DNA of 64,000 nucleotides, taken from Pseudolactococcus plantarum. Lineage in GTDB: Bacteria > Bacillota > Bacilli > Lactobacillales > Streptococcaceae. The stretch is taken from contig NZ_JXJX01000004.1 of NCBI RefSeq assembly GCF_002441715.1, forward strand, positions 1 to 64,000. The letters run 5' to 3'. This document shows, piece by piece, positions 18,077-26,956 of this stretch (its first letter is position 1; the number at the start of each line of letters is the position of its first letter). The translations under genes were made by a program, and so were the position numbers. The notes under the pieces are model-generated. The model was not told the origin of the DNA, ran no database searches, and worked only from the letters and a program-made list of their open reading frames with translations.

Positions 18077-18979
18077 TCATTTTTTTACTTTTTCTTTAAG
18101 TTCTGTTAAAAAACGCTGACCAAGATCAGATAATAGTCCTTTTTTATGAATAATATAGCCAATTTCAATTGTCTCATCAATATCTAACAAGACACTAACA
18201 ATATCATCGCCATTTAAATCACTGTTTAACACACCAGTTGATATCGTGTAGCCATCAAGACCGATTAAAAGATTAAATAATGTCGCTCGATCTGAGACAA
18301 CGATTGATTTATCATGTCTGGCTGTTGATAAAATTTCTTCAGAGAAAAAGAATGAGTTGCGCTCCCCTTGTTCATAACTTAAATAAGGATATTCTGCCAT
18401 TTCCTCAAGTGTCACGGATTTCTTTTCTGCTAAGGGATGACGTTTGGAAACAAACACATGTGGGGCAGTCTTAAATAGTGAAGTAAACTCAAGATTACTA
18501 TCTGCGATCAGTTTTGTTAACACATCTCGATTAAAATCATTTAAATATAAAACACCAATCTCCGATCGAAAATCTCGAACATCACCCACTACCTCATGTG
18601 TCCTTGTCTCACGTAAAATGAGTTCATAATTCCTCATATCACTTTCATGTAAAATCCGAGCAAAACTTTCGACTACAAAGGCATAATGCTGTGCTGAAAC
18701 AGCAAATAATTCCTTTTTTTCTCGGTTATATTTGTATCTTTCTTCTAATAGTTCAGTTTGTTCTACTATTTGTCTTGCATAAGAAAGAAATTCTGCACCA
18801 TCTGACGTTAAAGTTATCCCACGAGTAGATCGTGTGAAAATTTTTATATTCATCTCTTCTTCTAGTTCCCGCACTGCATTTGATAGAGAGGGTTGTGTCA
18901 CAAATAGATGTTTAGATGCTTCATTCATTGAACCTGTCTCAACGATTTTAATAATATACTTTAATTGCTGAATCCTCAT
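18077..18979 (-). CDS. LysR family regulator, CpsY/MetR-like
   Basis: This 300-residue LysR regulator has an N-terminal winged helix-turn-helix (residues 1-60, with GSMNEASKHLFVTQPSLSNAVRELE) and a C-terminal inducer-binding domain. The N-terminal half reads very close to the streptococcal CpsY protein, which controls capsule, methionine-related or stress genes depending on species. It is divergent from the manLMN operon, and the 240-bp gap holds a perfect 12-bp inverted repeat near its own start that could be its binding site. Whether it controls the PTS is unknown. AAGGAAGG lies 14 nt before the ATG. Confidence 0.85.
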   Translation of the reverse strand: MRIQQLKYIIKIVETGSMNEASKHLFVTQPSLSNAVRELEEEMNIKIFTRSTRGITLTSDGAEFLSYARQIVEQTELLEERYKYNREKKELFAVSAQHYAFVVESFARILHESDMRNYELILRETRTHEVVGDVRDFRSEIGVLYLNDFNRDVLTKLIADSNLEFTSLFKTAPHVFVSKRHPLAEKKSVTLEEMAEYPYLSYEQGERNSFFFSEEILSTARHDKSIVVSDRATLFNLLIGLDGYTISTGVLNSDLNGDDIVSVLLDIDETIEIGYIIHKKGLLSDLGQRFLTELKEKVKK

Positions 18980-19005
18980 AGTTTTTTTTAATGCCTTCCT
19001 TATGG

Positions 19006-19041
19006 TAACTATAACTATATTTTATGTATTAGTTATAGTTA
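19006..19041. promoter_or_regulatory. 12-bp inverted repeat upstream of the LysR gene
   Basis: TAACTATAACTA (19006-19017) and TAGTTATAGTTA (19030-19041) are perfect inverted copies 12 bp apart. The right arm runs on into a second palindrome, GTTATA-TTT-TATAAC. The layout suits a LysR recognition site, probably autoregulatory. Confidence 0.5.
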
Positions 19042-19109
19042 TATTTTATAACATTATTCGTAAAATAGCTAAGAATAAGAGTATTAATAGTTTTGTTAAA
19101 AATAAAATT

Positions 19110-19136
19110 AGTAAACGCTTTCTGAAATCGTTTTAG
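19110..19136 (+). promoter_or_regulatory. Two overlapping cre-like sites upstream of manL
   Basis: AGTAAACGCTTTCT (19110-19123) and TGAAATCGTTTTAG (19123-19136) each match 12 of 14 positions of the cre consensus. They lie just upstream of the manL -35 box, where CcpA binding can activate or repress. Confidence 0.45.
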
Positions 19137-19143
19137 TTTTTAG

Positions 19144-19172
19144 TTGTTTTATTATTCATAAAGGTGTACAAT
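19144..19172 (+). promoter_or_regulatory. Promoter of the manLMN operon
   Basis: TTGTTT and TACAAT are separated by exactly 17 bp, about 47 bp before the manL start codon. Confidence 0.65.
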
Positions 19173-19218
19173 GAGAGTGTAATAATTATTCTTACTATTT
19201 TATAAGGAGGAACTCAAT

Positions 19219-20208
19219 TTGAGTATCGGAATCGTAATTGCGAGCCATGGCGAATTTGCTGAAGGCATCCACCAATCAGGCTCAATGATTTTCGGTGAGC
19301 AAGAAAAAGTGCAAACTGTCACTTTTATGCCCAGCGAAGGTCCTGATGATTTGCGCGCCAAACTTGACGCTGCAATCGCTACATTTGATGCTGATGATGA
19401 GATTTTGGTGCTTGCTGATTTGTGGAGTGGTTCACCATTCAACCAAGCAAGTGCTGTCATAGGTGAGAACCCTGACAGAAAAATCGCAATCATCACTGGT
19501 TTGAATTTACCGATGTTAATTCAAGCTTACACAGAACGGATGATGGATGCAGCTGCTGGTGTAGACAAGGTTGTTGCAAACATCATGAAAGAAGCAAAAG
19601 ATGGCATTAAAGTCTTGCCTGAAACGCTTCAACCAGAGGAAACAGTTGCTAGTGGAGTTGCTGCACCAACTTTATCATCTGCTATTCCAGAAGGCACAGT
19701 TATCGGAGATGGCAAGATTAAAATTAATCTTGCACGTGTTGACACTCGTTTGTTACATGGTCAAGTTGCAACAGCTTGGACACCAGACTCTAAAGCCGAC
19801 CGCATCATCGTTGTATCAGATGCAGTTGCTAAAGATGATATGCGTAAGCAATTGATCGGTCAAGCAGCACCAAATGGTGTTAAAGCAAATGTTATTCCAC
19901 TTGCTAAAATGATTGAGGTTGCTAAAGATCCACGCTTTGGTAACACACATGCACTACTTTTATTTGAAAATCCAGAAGATGTATTGACAGTCGTTGAAGC
20001 TGGTGTACCAATTACAACACTTAATGTGGGGTCTATGGCACATTCAACTGGTAAAACAATGGTCAACAAAGTATTGTCTATGGATAAAAAAGATGTCGAA
20101 ACTTTTGAAAAGCTTCGTGATCTTGGTGTGACATTTGATGTGCGTAAAGTACCAAATGACTCAAAAGCTAATTTGTTCGACTTGATCAAAAAAGCTAACG
20201 TTAAATAA
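19219..20208 (+). CDS. manL: Mannose/glucose PTS enzyme IIAB (ManL)
   Basis: This 329-residue protein fuses EIIA (residues 1-130, phosphorylated at His10 in IASHGEF) to EIIB (about 165-329, His180 in [10 protein letters not shown]) through a flexible linker. It passes phosphate from HPr to the incoming sugar at the EIIC/EIID channel. The start is TTG, with a perfect AAGGAGG 8 nt before it. The residues and length fit the Man-family IIAB of lactococci and streptococci (PtnAB/ManL). The operon probably takes up glucose, mannose and related sugars. Man-PTS proteins are also receptors for class IIa bacteriocins. Confidence 0.93.
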   Translation: MSIGIVIASHGEFAEGIHQSGSMIFGEQEKVQTVTFMPSEGPDDLRAKLDAAIATFDADDEILVLADLWSGSPFNQASAVIGENPDRKIAIITGLNLPMLIQAYTERMMDAAAGVDKVVANIMKEAKDGIKVLPETLQPEETVASGVAAPTLSSAIPEGTVIGDGKIKINLARVDTRLLHGQVATAWTPDSKADRIIVVSDAVAKDDMRKQLIGQAAPNGVKANVIPLAKMIEVAKDPRFGNTHALLLFENPEDVLTVVEAGVPITTLNVGSMAHSTGKTMVNKVLSMDKKDVETFEKLRDLGVTFDVRKVPNDSKANLFDLIKKANVK

Positions 20209-20227
20209 ATAGCGAAAGGAACTATAT

Positions 20228-21037
20228 ATGTCAATTATATCTATTATTTTGGTTCTCATCATTGCTTTCTTTGCAGGACTTGAAGGCATCTTGGACCAAT
20301 TTCAACTTCATCAGCCTATCATTTCATGTACGTTGATCGGTCTTGTAACTGGTCATCTCACAGCTGGTATTATTCTTGGTGGTACAATTCAAATGATGGC
20401 GCTTGGTTGGGCAAACATCGGTGCAGCTGTTGCACCTGATGCTGCACTTGCTGGTGTCGCTGCTGCGATTATCATGGTCCAATCAGGTAACTTTGATACA
20501 AAAGGAATTACTGTAGCATTTTCTACAGCAATCCCACTTTCAGTTGCTGGACTTTTCCTAACAATGATCGTTCGTACAATCTCAGTTGGTCTTGTTCATG
20601 GTGCGGATGCTGAAGCTCAAAAAGGTAACTTTGCCGGACTTGAACTTTTCCACTTTATCGCACTTTTCTTACAAGGTATCCGTATCGTGATTCCTGCACT
20701 AGCCTTGATCTTGGTTCCTACTCAATCAGTACAAGACGCACTTAATGCGATGCCAGCATGGCTAACAGATGGTATGGCTATCGGTGGTGGTATGGTAGTT
20801 GCCGTAGGTTATGCCCTTGTTATCAACATGATGGCTTCACGTGAAGTATGGCCTTTCTTCGCTATCGGTTTCGCACTTGCTGCGGTAACTAACTTAACAC
20901 TTATCGCACTTGGTGCAATCGGTGTATCACTTGCCCTCATCTACATCAATCTTTCTAAAATGGGTGGCAACGGTAACGGATCTGGCGGTAATGCTGGCAG
21001 TAAAGATCCAATCGGCGATATCTTAAATGAGTACTAG
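20228..21037 (+). CDS. manM: Mannose/glucose PTS enzyme IIC (ManM)
   Basis: This 269-residue membrane protein forms the substrate-translocating channel with EIID. It is highly hydrophobic, with the family features LTAGIILGGTIQMMALGWANIGAAVAPDAALAG split over the second and third segments, and ends in a Gly/Asn-rich tail. It starts 19 bp after manL with GAAAGGA upstream. The GGTIQMM-A-GW motif near residue 57 is characteristic of the Man family and lies in the region recognised by class IIa bacteriocins. Cotranscription with manL and manN is certain from spacing. Confidence 0.93.
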   Translation: MSIISIILVLIIAFFAGLEGILDQFQLHQPIISCTLIGLVTGHLTAGIILGGTIQMMALGWANIGAAVAPDAALAGVAAAIIMVQSGNFDTKGITVAFSTAIPLSVAGLFLTMIVRTISVGLVHGADAEAQKGNFAGLELFHFIALFLQGIRIVIPALALILVPTQSVQDALNAMPAWLTDGMAIGGGMVVAVGYALVINMMASREVWPFFAIGFALAAVTNLTLIALGAIGVSLALIYINLSKMGGNGNGSGGNAGSKDPIGDILNEY

Positions 21038-21056
21038 AAAGGACGACAAGACTATT

Positions 21057-21968
21057 ATGAGTGAAAAAATTAAACTTTCAAAAAATGACCGTTTAGCCGT
21101 TGCTTGGCGTTCTACTTTCCTCCAAGGTTCTTGGAACTATGAACGGATGCAAAACTTAGGTTGGGCTTTCTCTTTAATCCCAGCTATTAAAAAATTATAT
21201 ACAACTAAAGAAGATCGTGCTGCTGCATTAACACGTCACATGGAGTTCTTTAATACACATCCATATGTTGCCAGCCCAATTCTTGGTGTTACCCTTGCTC
21301 TTGAAGAAGAACGCGCGAATGGTGCACCTATCGATGACGTAGCTATTCAAGGTGTGAAGATTGGTATGATGGGACCTCTTGCCGGTATCGGTGATCCAGT
21401 ATTCTGGTTTACAGTCCGTCCTATCCTTGGTGCCATTGGTGCTTCTCTTGCTTTGACTGGTAACATTGTTGGACCAATTCTATTCTTTGTACTTTGGAAC
21501 GCCATTCGTTGGTCATTCATCTGGTATTCACAAGAATTTGGTTACAAAGCTGGTTCTTCTATCACTAAAGACTTATCAGGTGGTGTGCTTCAAGATATTA
21601 CCAAAGGTGCTTCTATCCTTGGGATGTTTATCCTAGCCGTTTTAGTTGAACGTTGGGTATCTATCAAATTTGTACTAGAAGTGTCTAGAGTAAAATTATC
21701 TCAAGGTGCTTATATCGAATGGGATAAACTCTCTAGCGGTACTAAAGGTATTCAAGAAGCCTTTGCTCAAGTAGGTGCAGGACTTTCTCAAACACCTGAA
21801 AAAGTCACAACTTTACAAAATAACTTAGATGGCTTGATTCCTGGTCTAGCTGGCTTACTATTAACTTTCCTTTGCATGTGGTTACTTAAGAAAAAAGTTT
21901 CTCCAATTATCATCATCCTTGGATTGTTCATCTTTGGTGTTGTGATGCACGTCTTACACGTTATGTAA
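21057..21968 (+). CDS. manN: Mannose/glucose PTS enzyme IID (ManN)
   Basis: This 303-residue EIID partner of ManM has a mainly cytoplasmic N-terminal half and C-terminal membrane helices. The opening SWNYERMQNLGWAFSLIPAI and the loop GPLAGIGDPVFWFTVRPILGAIGASLA are diagnostic. The start was set at 21057, with GAAAGGA about 12 nt upstream and just after the manM stop, rather than a longer frame beginning inside manM. A terminator follows directly. An extra loop near residues 225-265 is of the type that varies among Man-PTS subgroups. Confidence 0.93.
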   Translation: MSEKIKLSKNDRLAVAWRSTFLQGSWNYERMQNLGWAFSLIPAIKKLYTTKEDRAAALTRHMEFFNTHPYVASPILGVTLALEEERANGAPIDDVAIQGVKIGMMGPLAGIGDPVFWFTVRPILGAIGASLALTGNIVGPILFFVLWNAIRWSFIWYSQEFGYKAGSSITKDLSGGVLQDITKGASILGMFILAVLVERWVSIKFVLEVSRVKLSQGAYIEWDKLSSGTKGIQEAFAQVGAGLSQTPEKVTTLQNNLDGLIPGLAGLLLTFLCMWLLKKKVSPIIIILGLFIFGVVMHVLHVM

Positions 21969-21981
21969 GTTAAGCAACGCT

Positions 21982-22013
21982 AAAAAAAGCTTGTCGTTTT
22001 GACAGGCTTTTTT
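21982..22013 (+). terminator. Terminator of manLMN
   Basis: AAAAAGC-TTGTC pairs with GACA-GGCTTTTT and is followed by T-rich sequence ending at the promoter of manO. Confidence 0.75.
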
Positions 22014-22023
22014 CTTAGAAAAT

Positions 22024-22038
22024 TGGTATAATAAATTC
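22024..22038 (+). promoter_or_regulatory. Extended -10 promoter giving a leaderless manO mRNA
   Basis: TGG-TATAAT is followed by AAATTC and then the ATG at 22039. The -35 region would fall inside the preceding terminator, which supports reliance on the extended -10. Confidence 0.7.
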
Positions 22039-22428
22039 ATGGTACAATCACTAAATACAAAAACGTCTCAAGCATTTCCTGCTATCGCATACGTTGGTCT
22101 TGGCAGTATCTATGGTAACGTGTTGGTTGGCGACAAAGCCTTTGAATTCTTCAACGAGGCAAATGTTGAAGATGCTATCCAAATTCCTTGGGATACGATC
22201 GACCATGTCGAAGGGATCATCACTAGAGATCATAAAATAGGTCGACAAATTGTCATCGTCTTAAAACCACAAGGTCGTAGCAAACGCTATAATCACCTAA
22301 GATTCTCGTCAAAATGTTCAGGGACAATTCTAAAATTAGTCCGACAAGAAATAGGTAATGATAAAGTCGTTAAACTGCCAACTGTCATAGACAAACTATT
22401 AAATCTATTTAGCAAAAGAAAAGGTTGA
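22039..22428 (+). CDS. manO: DUF956 protein, ManO
   Basis: This 129-residue soluble protein belongs to DUF956, a family found almost only downstream of Man-type PTS operons and often named ManO. It has no membrane segment. Its strand-rich sequence includes IPWDTIDHVEG near residue 50 and GRQIVIVLKPQ near 75. The function is not established; a role in modulating or sensing the PTS is inferred from context. A perfect extended -10 lies 6 nt before the ATG and no ribosome-binding site is visible, so translation is predicted to start on a leaderless mRNA. Confidence 0.85.
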   Translation: MVQSLNTKTSQAFPAIAYVGLGSIYGNVLVGDKAFEFFNEANVEDAIQIPWDTIDHVEGIITRDHKIGRQIVIVLKPQGRSKRYNHLRFSSKCSGTILKLVRQEIGNDKVVKLPTVIDKLLNLFSKRKG

Positions 22429-22453
22429 TTATTATTAAACACCTTGCTATAAT
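22425..22453 (+). promoter_or_regulatory. Promoter of serS
   Basis: TTGATT and TATAAT are separated by 17 bp, and the -10 is extended by TGC. The -35 box overlaps the manO stop codon. Confidence 0.75.
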
Positions 22454-22459
22454 TAAGTT

Positions 22460-22636
22460 AACGGATAAGTAAGACTAGTTACTGTCTAGAAAGATTGCGG
22501 GTGTTGTAAGCAATCCTTTAATTAGTCTGAAATTCTACCGTGTTTAACTTTTGTAAAAAATAATTGAGATACCGTCAGGTAAAGTAGGTGGAACCGTGCA
22601 TCATGCGCCCTACTACTACTTTGACGGTATTTTTTT
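22460..22636 (+). ncRNA. T-box riboswitch controlling serS
   Basis: The serS leader carries the conserved T-box element, read here as AGGTGGAACCGTGC (22586-22599), whose core pairs with the uncharged tRNA acceptor end. A terminator stem, TACCGTCA (22570-22577) with TGACGGTA (22622-22629) and seven T, follows. The upstream region can form the long stem I. A TCT triplet followed by A at 22534-22536 may be the serine specifier codon, but its position in the loop is not proven. Low charging of tRNA-Ser would favour the antiterminator and raise serS expression. Confidence 0.85.
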
Positions 22637-22646
22637 GGAGGATTAT

Positions 22647-23915
22647 ATGTTAGATATCAAACAAATTCGCACCGATTTTGACCACGTTGAGGCAAAATTA
22701 AAAACTAGAGGTATTTCAGCCGATAAACTTTATGAATTAAAAGATTTGGATGCTAAAAGACGTGCCTTAATCATCGAAACTGAAGACCTTAAAAAACAAC
22801 GTAATGAAGCGTCAGAAGCAATCGGTCTTGCAAAAAGACAAAAAGAAGATGCTAGCGCAGCAATTACTAAAATGCAAGAAGTATCTAGCAACATTAAAGC
22901 CCTTGATGCTGAATTATCTCTTTTTGATACCAGAGTCACTGAGATCATTGAACTTTTGCCAAATATCCCAGCCGACGATGTACCTGTAGGTGCAGACGAA
23001 GATGATAATGTCGAAGTGAAACGTGTTGGTACCGTACCAACATTTGATTTTGAGCCTCAAGCTCACTGGGATTTAGGTGAAAAGTTAGGCATCTTAGATT
23101 GGGAACGCGGTGCTAAAGTCACAGGGTCACGCTTTTTATTCTACAAAGGATTGGGTGCTCGCTTAGAACGTGCGCTTTATAACTTCATGTTGGATGAGCA
23201 TGCTAAAGAAGGATATACAGAAATGATCACACCTTATATGGTGAATCATGACTCTATGTATGGTACTGGCCAATATCCTAAATTTAAAGAGGACACTTTT
23301 GAGTTAGCTGACAGTGACTATGTGCTGATTCCAACTGCCGAAGTACCTTTAACTAACTACTATCGTGATGAAATTATAGATGGTAATGAGTTACCAATCT
23401 ATTTCACTGCAATGAGTCCTTCTTTTCGTTCTGAAGCTGGCTCTGCTGGTCGTGATACCCGAGGTCTTATCCGTCTACATCAATTCCATAAAGTAGAAAT
23501 GGTCAAGTTCTCAAAACCTGAAAACTCATACCAAGAACTTGAAAAAATGGTAGCTGATGCTGGTAATATCCTTGAAAAACTTGGATTAGCTTATCGTGTT
23601 GTTGCTTTATCTACTGGAGATATGGGCTTCTCAGCTGCAAAAACATATGATTTAGAAGTATGGATTCCAGCTCAAAATACGTATCGTGAAATTTCAAGCT
23701 GTTCAAATACTGAAGATTTCCAAGCACGTCGTGCACAAATTCGTTACCGAAATGACGCAGGTAAAACACAACTCCTGCATACACTAAACGGATCTGGTTT
23801 AGCTATTGGTCGAACAGTTGCTGCTATTCTTGAAAATTATCAAAATGCAGATGGCTCTGTTACGATACCAGAAGTACTTCGCCCTTACTTAGGTGGCGTT
23901 GACGTAATCAAATAA
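22647..23915 (+). CDS. serS: Seryl-tRNA synthetase
   Basis: SerS attaches serine to tRNA-Ser and to tRNA-Sec where present. This 422-residue class II enzyme has the N-terminal antiparallel coiled coil that grips the tRNA (residues 30-100) and motif 2 and motif 3 signatures ([44 protein letters not shown]). The start is ATG 22647 with GGAGG upstream, after the T-box terminator; a longer frame would begin inside the T-box. It follows manO and overlaps the next gene by one base (TAATG). Confidence 0.96.
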   Translation: MLDIKQIRTDFDHVEAKLKTRGISADKLYELKDLDAKRRALIIETEDLKKQRNEASEAIGLAKRQKEDASAAITKMQEVSSNIKALDAELSLFDTRVTEIIELLPNIPADDVPVGADEDDNVEVKRVGTVPTFDFEPQAHWDLGEKLGILDWERGAKVTGSRFLFYKGLGARLERALYNFMLDEHAKEGYTEMITPYMVNHDSMYGTGQYPKFKEDTFELADSDYVLIPTAEVPLTNYYRDEIIDGNELPIYFTAMSPSFRSEAGSAGRDTRGLIRLHQFHKVEMVKFSKPENSYQELEKMVADAGNILEKLGLAYRVVALSTGDMGFSAAKTYDLEVWIPAQNTYREISSCSNTEDFQARRAQIRYRNDAGKTQLLHTLNGSGLAIGRTVAAILENYQNADGSVTIPEVLRPYLGGVDVIK

Positions 23916-24622
23916 TGCAGATATCTTTTAATCATAACAGACTCACCCTTACTTTTCCAGATAATTTGGGATCTCTAGAAATTAGAGAGCTATCAGATGA
24001 TTTTGACCCACTAGCGCAACTAGTACCGCTCTACTTTAAGGGGAATGTACTGGTAGCTGGGGAAAAACAGGCTGATCGCGTGTTAATCTTTCATTTGCCT
24101 GAAACTATTGATCCGTCTGAATTTGACAAACAGCTTCTCTCTGGATCAATAAGTGAAGCACAAGATACTTTAACACAAAGCTATATCAGTAAAATTACAC
24201 CTTTTTTAGATAAACTTGGCTATAGTTTCACTACTACAAGACGAGGTGATAAAGCATCTAAAACTCAGCATCGATTCTCAAAATCACTGATTGACATCCC
24301 ATTTTTTGTTGCGTATGAAGGCGCTACTGCTGAAATTTATTGGCTAAAACGTAACGATGTACTCATCAAAAAAGGAGCAAAATTAAAAGCAGATATACCG
24401 TTAAATAAAGATGGTACAATCGGCTTTTCTCAAAAATTTGCGATGACATTACGGCAAGAGCATAGCGCTAGTATTAACGAAGCGTTTATTACAACAGCTG
24501 ATATTCACCTAAAATCTGTGAATGAAGTCGGTCATTTTCTATATTTTGCTGGTACTAACTCTTGGCTGATTCTCAAAGATAAATCAGGACTTACCTTAGA
24601 TAGCTACACTGCAATCAAATGA
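23915..24622 (+). CDS. Uncharacterised protein coupled to serS
   Basis: I do not recognise this 235-residue protein. Its ATG overlaps the serS stop codon, so it is translationally coupled and shares the T-box control. It has no signal peptide or membrane segment and no cysteine. The sequence is a mixture of strands and basic stretches, with YSFTTTRRGDKASKTQHRFSKSLIDIPFFVAYEG near residues 108-141. A terminator follows its stop. Coupling to serS suggests a link with serine or translation, but this is inference only; a lactococcal family-specific protein is possible. Confidence 0.7.
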   Translation: MQISFNHNRLTLTFPDNLGSLEIRELSDDFDPLAQLVPLYFKGNVLVAGEKQADRVLIFHLPETIDPSEFDKQLLSGSISEAQDTLTQSYISKITPFLDKLGYSFTTTRRGDKASKTQHRFSKSLIDIPFFVAYEGATAEIYWLKRNDVLIKKGAKLKADIPLNKDGTIGFSQKFAMTLRQEHSASINEAFITTADIHLKSVNEVGHFLYFAGTNSWLILKDKSGLTLDSYTAIK

Positions 24623-24627
24623 TAAGC

Positions 24628-24657
24628 AAAACACACATCAGTTGATGTGTGTTTTTT
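24628..24657 (+). terminator. Terminator of the serS operon
   Basis: AACACACATCA pairs with TGATGTGTGTT around a two-base loop and is followed by TTTTT. Confidence 0.8.
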
Positions 24658-24663
24658 GCGTAT

Positions 24664-25164
24664 TTAAACAGTTAATTGTTTCTCCATTAAGTAATCGTTC
24701 AATGAAAAGTCACCAAATGGCGTATCAATCTTTTTGATGATTTCAAAATCAAAGTGTTGATAAACAGAAATTGCTCTGGCATTACCTCTATTAACGCGTA
24801 AAGACAATTTTTGTTTACCGTTCACTTTGGCGATATCCATTAACCATGAAAACATTTTTCTTGATATACCTTGTCCGCGTACACTGGCTAATAAATAAAA
24901 TTTGCTGATATATACTGCATCTGTTTCAATAACATAGGCAGTGTAGCCAATCACTTCACCACCTAATTCTACTAAATAATACTTTGCGCCATCAGCTATC
25001 TCAGTTCTGATTTTGTCAATTGATTGATAATTTTTCACCATGTAAGTGACTTCTTCTTCACCAAGGATACTAGTAAACACTTCAGGCCATATCACTTTAA
25101 TCGCATCATGTAATATAGCTAAATCAGTTTGTGTCTCAACTTCCCTAAATATTATGTTCCCCAT
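24664..25164 (-). CDS. GNAT family N-acetyltransferase
   Basis: This 166-residue GNAT protein has motif A at SVRGQGISRKMFSWL near residues 95-109 and the later LRVNRGNARAISVYQHFDFE segment, typical of GNATs that acetylate small amines or protein N-termini. It lies alone between the serS operon terminator and ftsX, on the opposite strand to serS. Upstream of the ATG there is only a weak GGTTAGG; a TAGAAT box is 11 nt away. The substrate is unknown. Confidence 0.82.
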   Translation of the reverse strand: MGNIIFREVETQTDLAILHDAIKVIWPEVFTSILGEEEVTYMVKNYQSIDKIRTEIADGAKYYLVELGGEVIGYTAYVIETDAVYISKFYLLASVRGQGISRKMFSWLMDIAKVNGKQKLSLRVNRGNARAISVYQHFDFEIIKKIDTPFGDFSLNDYLMEKQLTV

Positions 25165-25257
25165 TGTACCTAACCATTCTATTTGATAAAAAAATACCTC
25201 TAATCATTGATAATTATCAACAGTTTGAGTGTATTTTTGTGTATTTTACTGTGTTAA

Positions 25258-26193
25258 TTAAATCTTAAGGAAGCGTCTCATAGACACAATCGATCCGATT
25301 GATCCGATAACGACACCAACCACAACCATGAATAAAATCAATTGCGGTACGAAAGTATTTGGACTTAAAAGATATAGTCCTTCTTGTGCGAGTGATTTTT
25401 GTAAGCCTATATAACCAATTCTGTATAAAAATCCAATCAGTAGACTTGGAATGATTGCACCAAGCACGCCTACCCATGCACCTTCAAGGAAGAACGGCCA
25501 ACGAATATAGCCATTTTTGGCACCTACTAAACGCATGATTTGAATTTCTCTTTGGCGAGATAAAATTGTCATTCGAATCGTATTTGAAATCAAGAATACA
25601 GCAACTAATAGTAATAATCCTGCTGCAGCAAATCCCCATGTCTGAATGACTTTTGATAAGCCAAAAATCTTTTTAGTATTCGCACCACCATAATCGGCAC
25701 GATCAACACCATCAAGCTTACCAATCTCTTTAGCAACCTTAGTCACGTTTTCTGGTTTATCAGCTTCCACGATATAAACATCATAAAGTGGATTACTGTC
25801 GCCTTTAAACATATTCCATGTGCTACCAAGTGACTTAGTTAATTTATCTAATTCATTTTCTTTACTAGAATATGTCACTTTGCTAACATGCGGTACTGCT
25901 TTAATTTCTTTTGCAAGCTTTTGATAATCAGGATTAGTAATCTTTTTAGAGTTATCTTTAGGATCAACGATTTCTTTACTATCGTCGTGAACACCTAATT
26001 TTAGGAAGGTTGACACACGGACATTATTTTCTAAATCTGACGCTAATTTTGTCGTATTTAAGATAACAGCTAAGAAAACACCGACCAAAATTAGTGTAAT
26101 GGTAACAGATGAAACTGCTGCAATCGTCATCCAGCCATTTCGGCGAAGATTTTTAATCGATTGCCATAAGTGTTTGAAAAATGTTCTAATCAT
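25258..26193 (-). CDS. ftsX: Cell division protein FtsX
   Basis: FtsX is the membrane half of the FtsEX complex that, in streptococci, activates peptidoglycan hydrolases such as PcsB during division. This 311-residue protein has an N-terminal membrane segment near 20-42, an extracellular domain (about 45-185) and three C-terminal segments. The C-terminal pattern RQREIQIMRLVGAKNGYIRWPFFLEG is diagnostic. It overlaps ftsE by 8 bp and follows prfB-ftsE, the usual order in this family. Confidence 0.93.
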   Translation of the reverse strand: MIRTFFKHLWQSIKNLRRNGWMTIAAVSSVTITLILVGVFLAVILNTTKLASDLENNVRVSTFLKLGVHDDSKEIVDPKDNSKKITNPDYQKLAKEIKAVPHVSKVTYSSKENELDKLTKSLGSTWNMFKGDSNPLYDVYIVEADKPENVTKVAKEIGKLDGVDRADYGGANTKKIFGLSKVIQTWGFAAAGLLLLVAVFLISNTIRMTILSRQREIQIMRLVGAKNGYIRWPFFLEGAWVGVLGAIIPSLLIGFLYRIGYIGLQKSLAQEGLYLLSPNTFVPQLILFMVVVGVVIGSIGSIVSMRRFLKI

Positions 26194-26881
26194 CGTAACC
26201 GTATTCTCCTTCTATTTGATCTCGGACAATACGACCGTTCTCAATCGCGATAACACGATGACGTAAGGTATTCACAATTTGTGAGTTATGTGTTGCCATT
26301 AAGATTGTTGTGCCTTGAATATTGATTTTTTCCAATAAATTCATGATTTCCCATGAATTTTCAGGATCTAAATTTCCTGTTGGTTCATCTGCAATCAGTA
26401 CTTTTGGCGAATTCGTGATTGAACGTGCAATCGCAACGCGTTGCTGTTCACCACCGGATAATTCATTTGGAAAAGATCTAACTTTGTGTTTTAAACCAAC
26501 AAGATCTAATACTTCCATCACGCGCTTTTTAATCTCACGCGGTTTTTTACCGATAACTTCCATCGCATAGGCAATATTTTCATAGACTGTTTTATGTTGT
26601 AATAATTTATAGTCTTGGAATACAACCCCAACTGAACGACGTAACAACGGGACATCACGTTTTTTGATGCTAGCAAGATTATATCCGGCTACGACACCAT
26701 CACCCTTATCAAGTTTGACTTCTCTATATAACAATCTGATAAAAGTAGATTTCCCCGCACCAGACGGACCGACGACATAAGCAAACTCACCTGCCTCAAT
26801 ATCCACGGAGATATTACGCAATGCAGTTGTACCATTATTATATTTTTTAGTCGCATTACTTAATTTAATAATTGAACTCAT
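26186..26881 (-). CDS. ftsE: Cell division ATP-binding protein FtsE
   Basis: This 231-residue ABC ATPase partners with FtsX. Walker A is GPSGAGKST near residues 38-46, the signature LSGGEQQR lies near 142, and Walker B is VLIADEPTGNLDPE near 160. It is cytoplasmic and docks on FtsX, using ATP to drive conformational control of extracellular hydrolases. Unlike MacB-type ATPases its C-terminus is short. AGAAAG precedes the ATG, and a TATAAT-like box upstream suggests a promoter between prfB and ftsE as well as read-through from prfB. Confidence 0.93.
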   Translation of the reverse strand: MSSIIKLSNATKKYNNGTTALRNISVDIEAGEFAYVVGPSGAGKSTFIRLLYREVKLDKGDGVVAGYNLASIKKRDVPLLRRSVGVVFQDYKLLQHKTVYENIAYAMEVIGKKPREIKKRVMEVLDLVGLKHKVRSFPNELSGGEQQRVAIARSITNSPKVLIADEPTGNLDPENSWEIMNLLEKINIQGTTILMATHNSQIVNTLRHRVIAIENGRIVRDQIEGEYGYDD

Positions 26882-26956
26882 AATAGTTTATTCTTTCTGT
26901 TTCTATTTTTAATAACTTCATTATAACAAAAAATAATGTGCTATTTTATTACAGCC

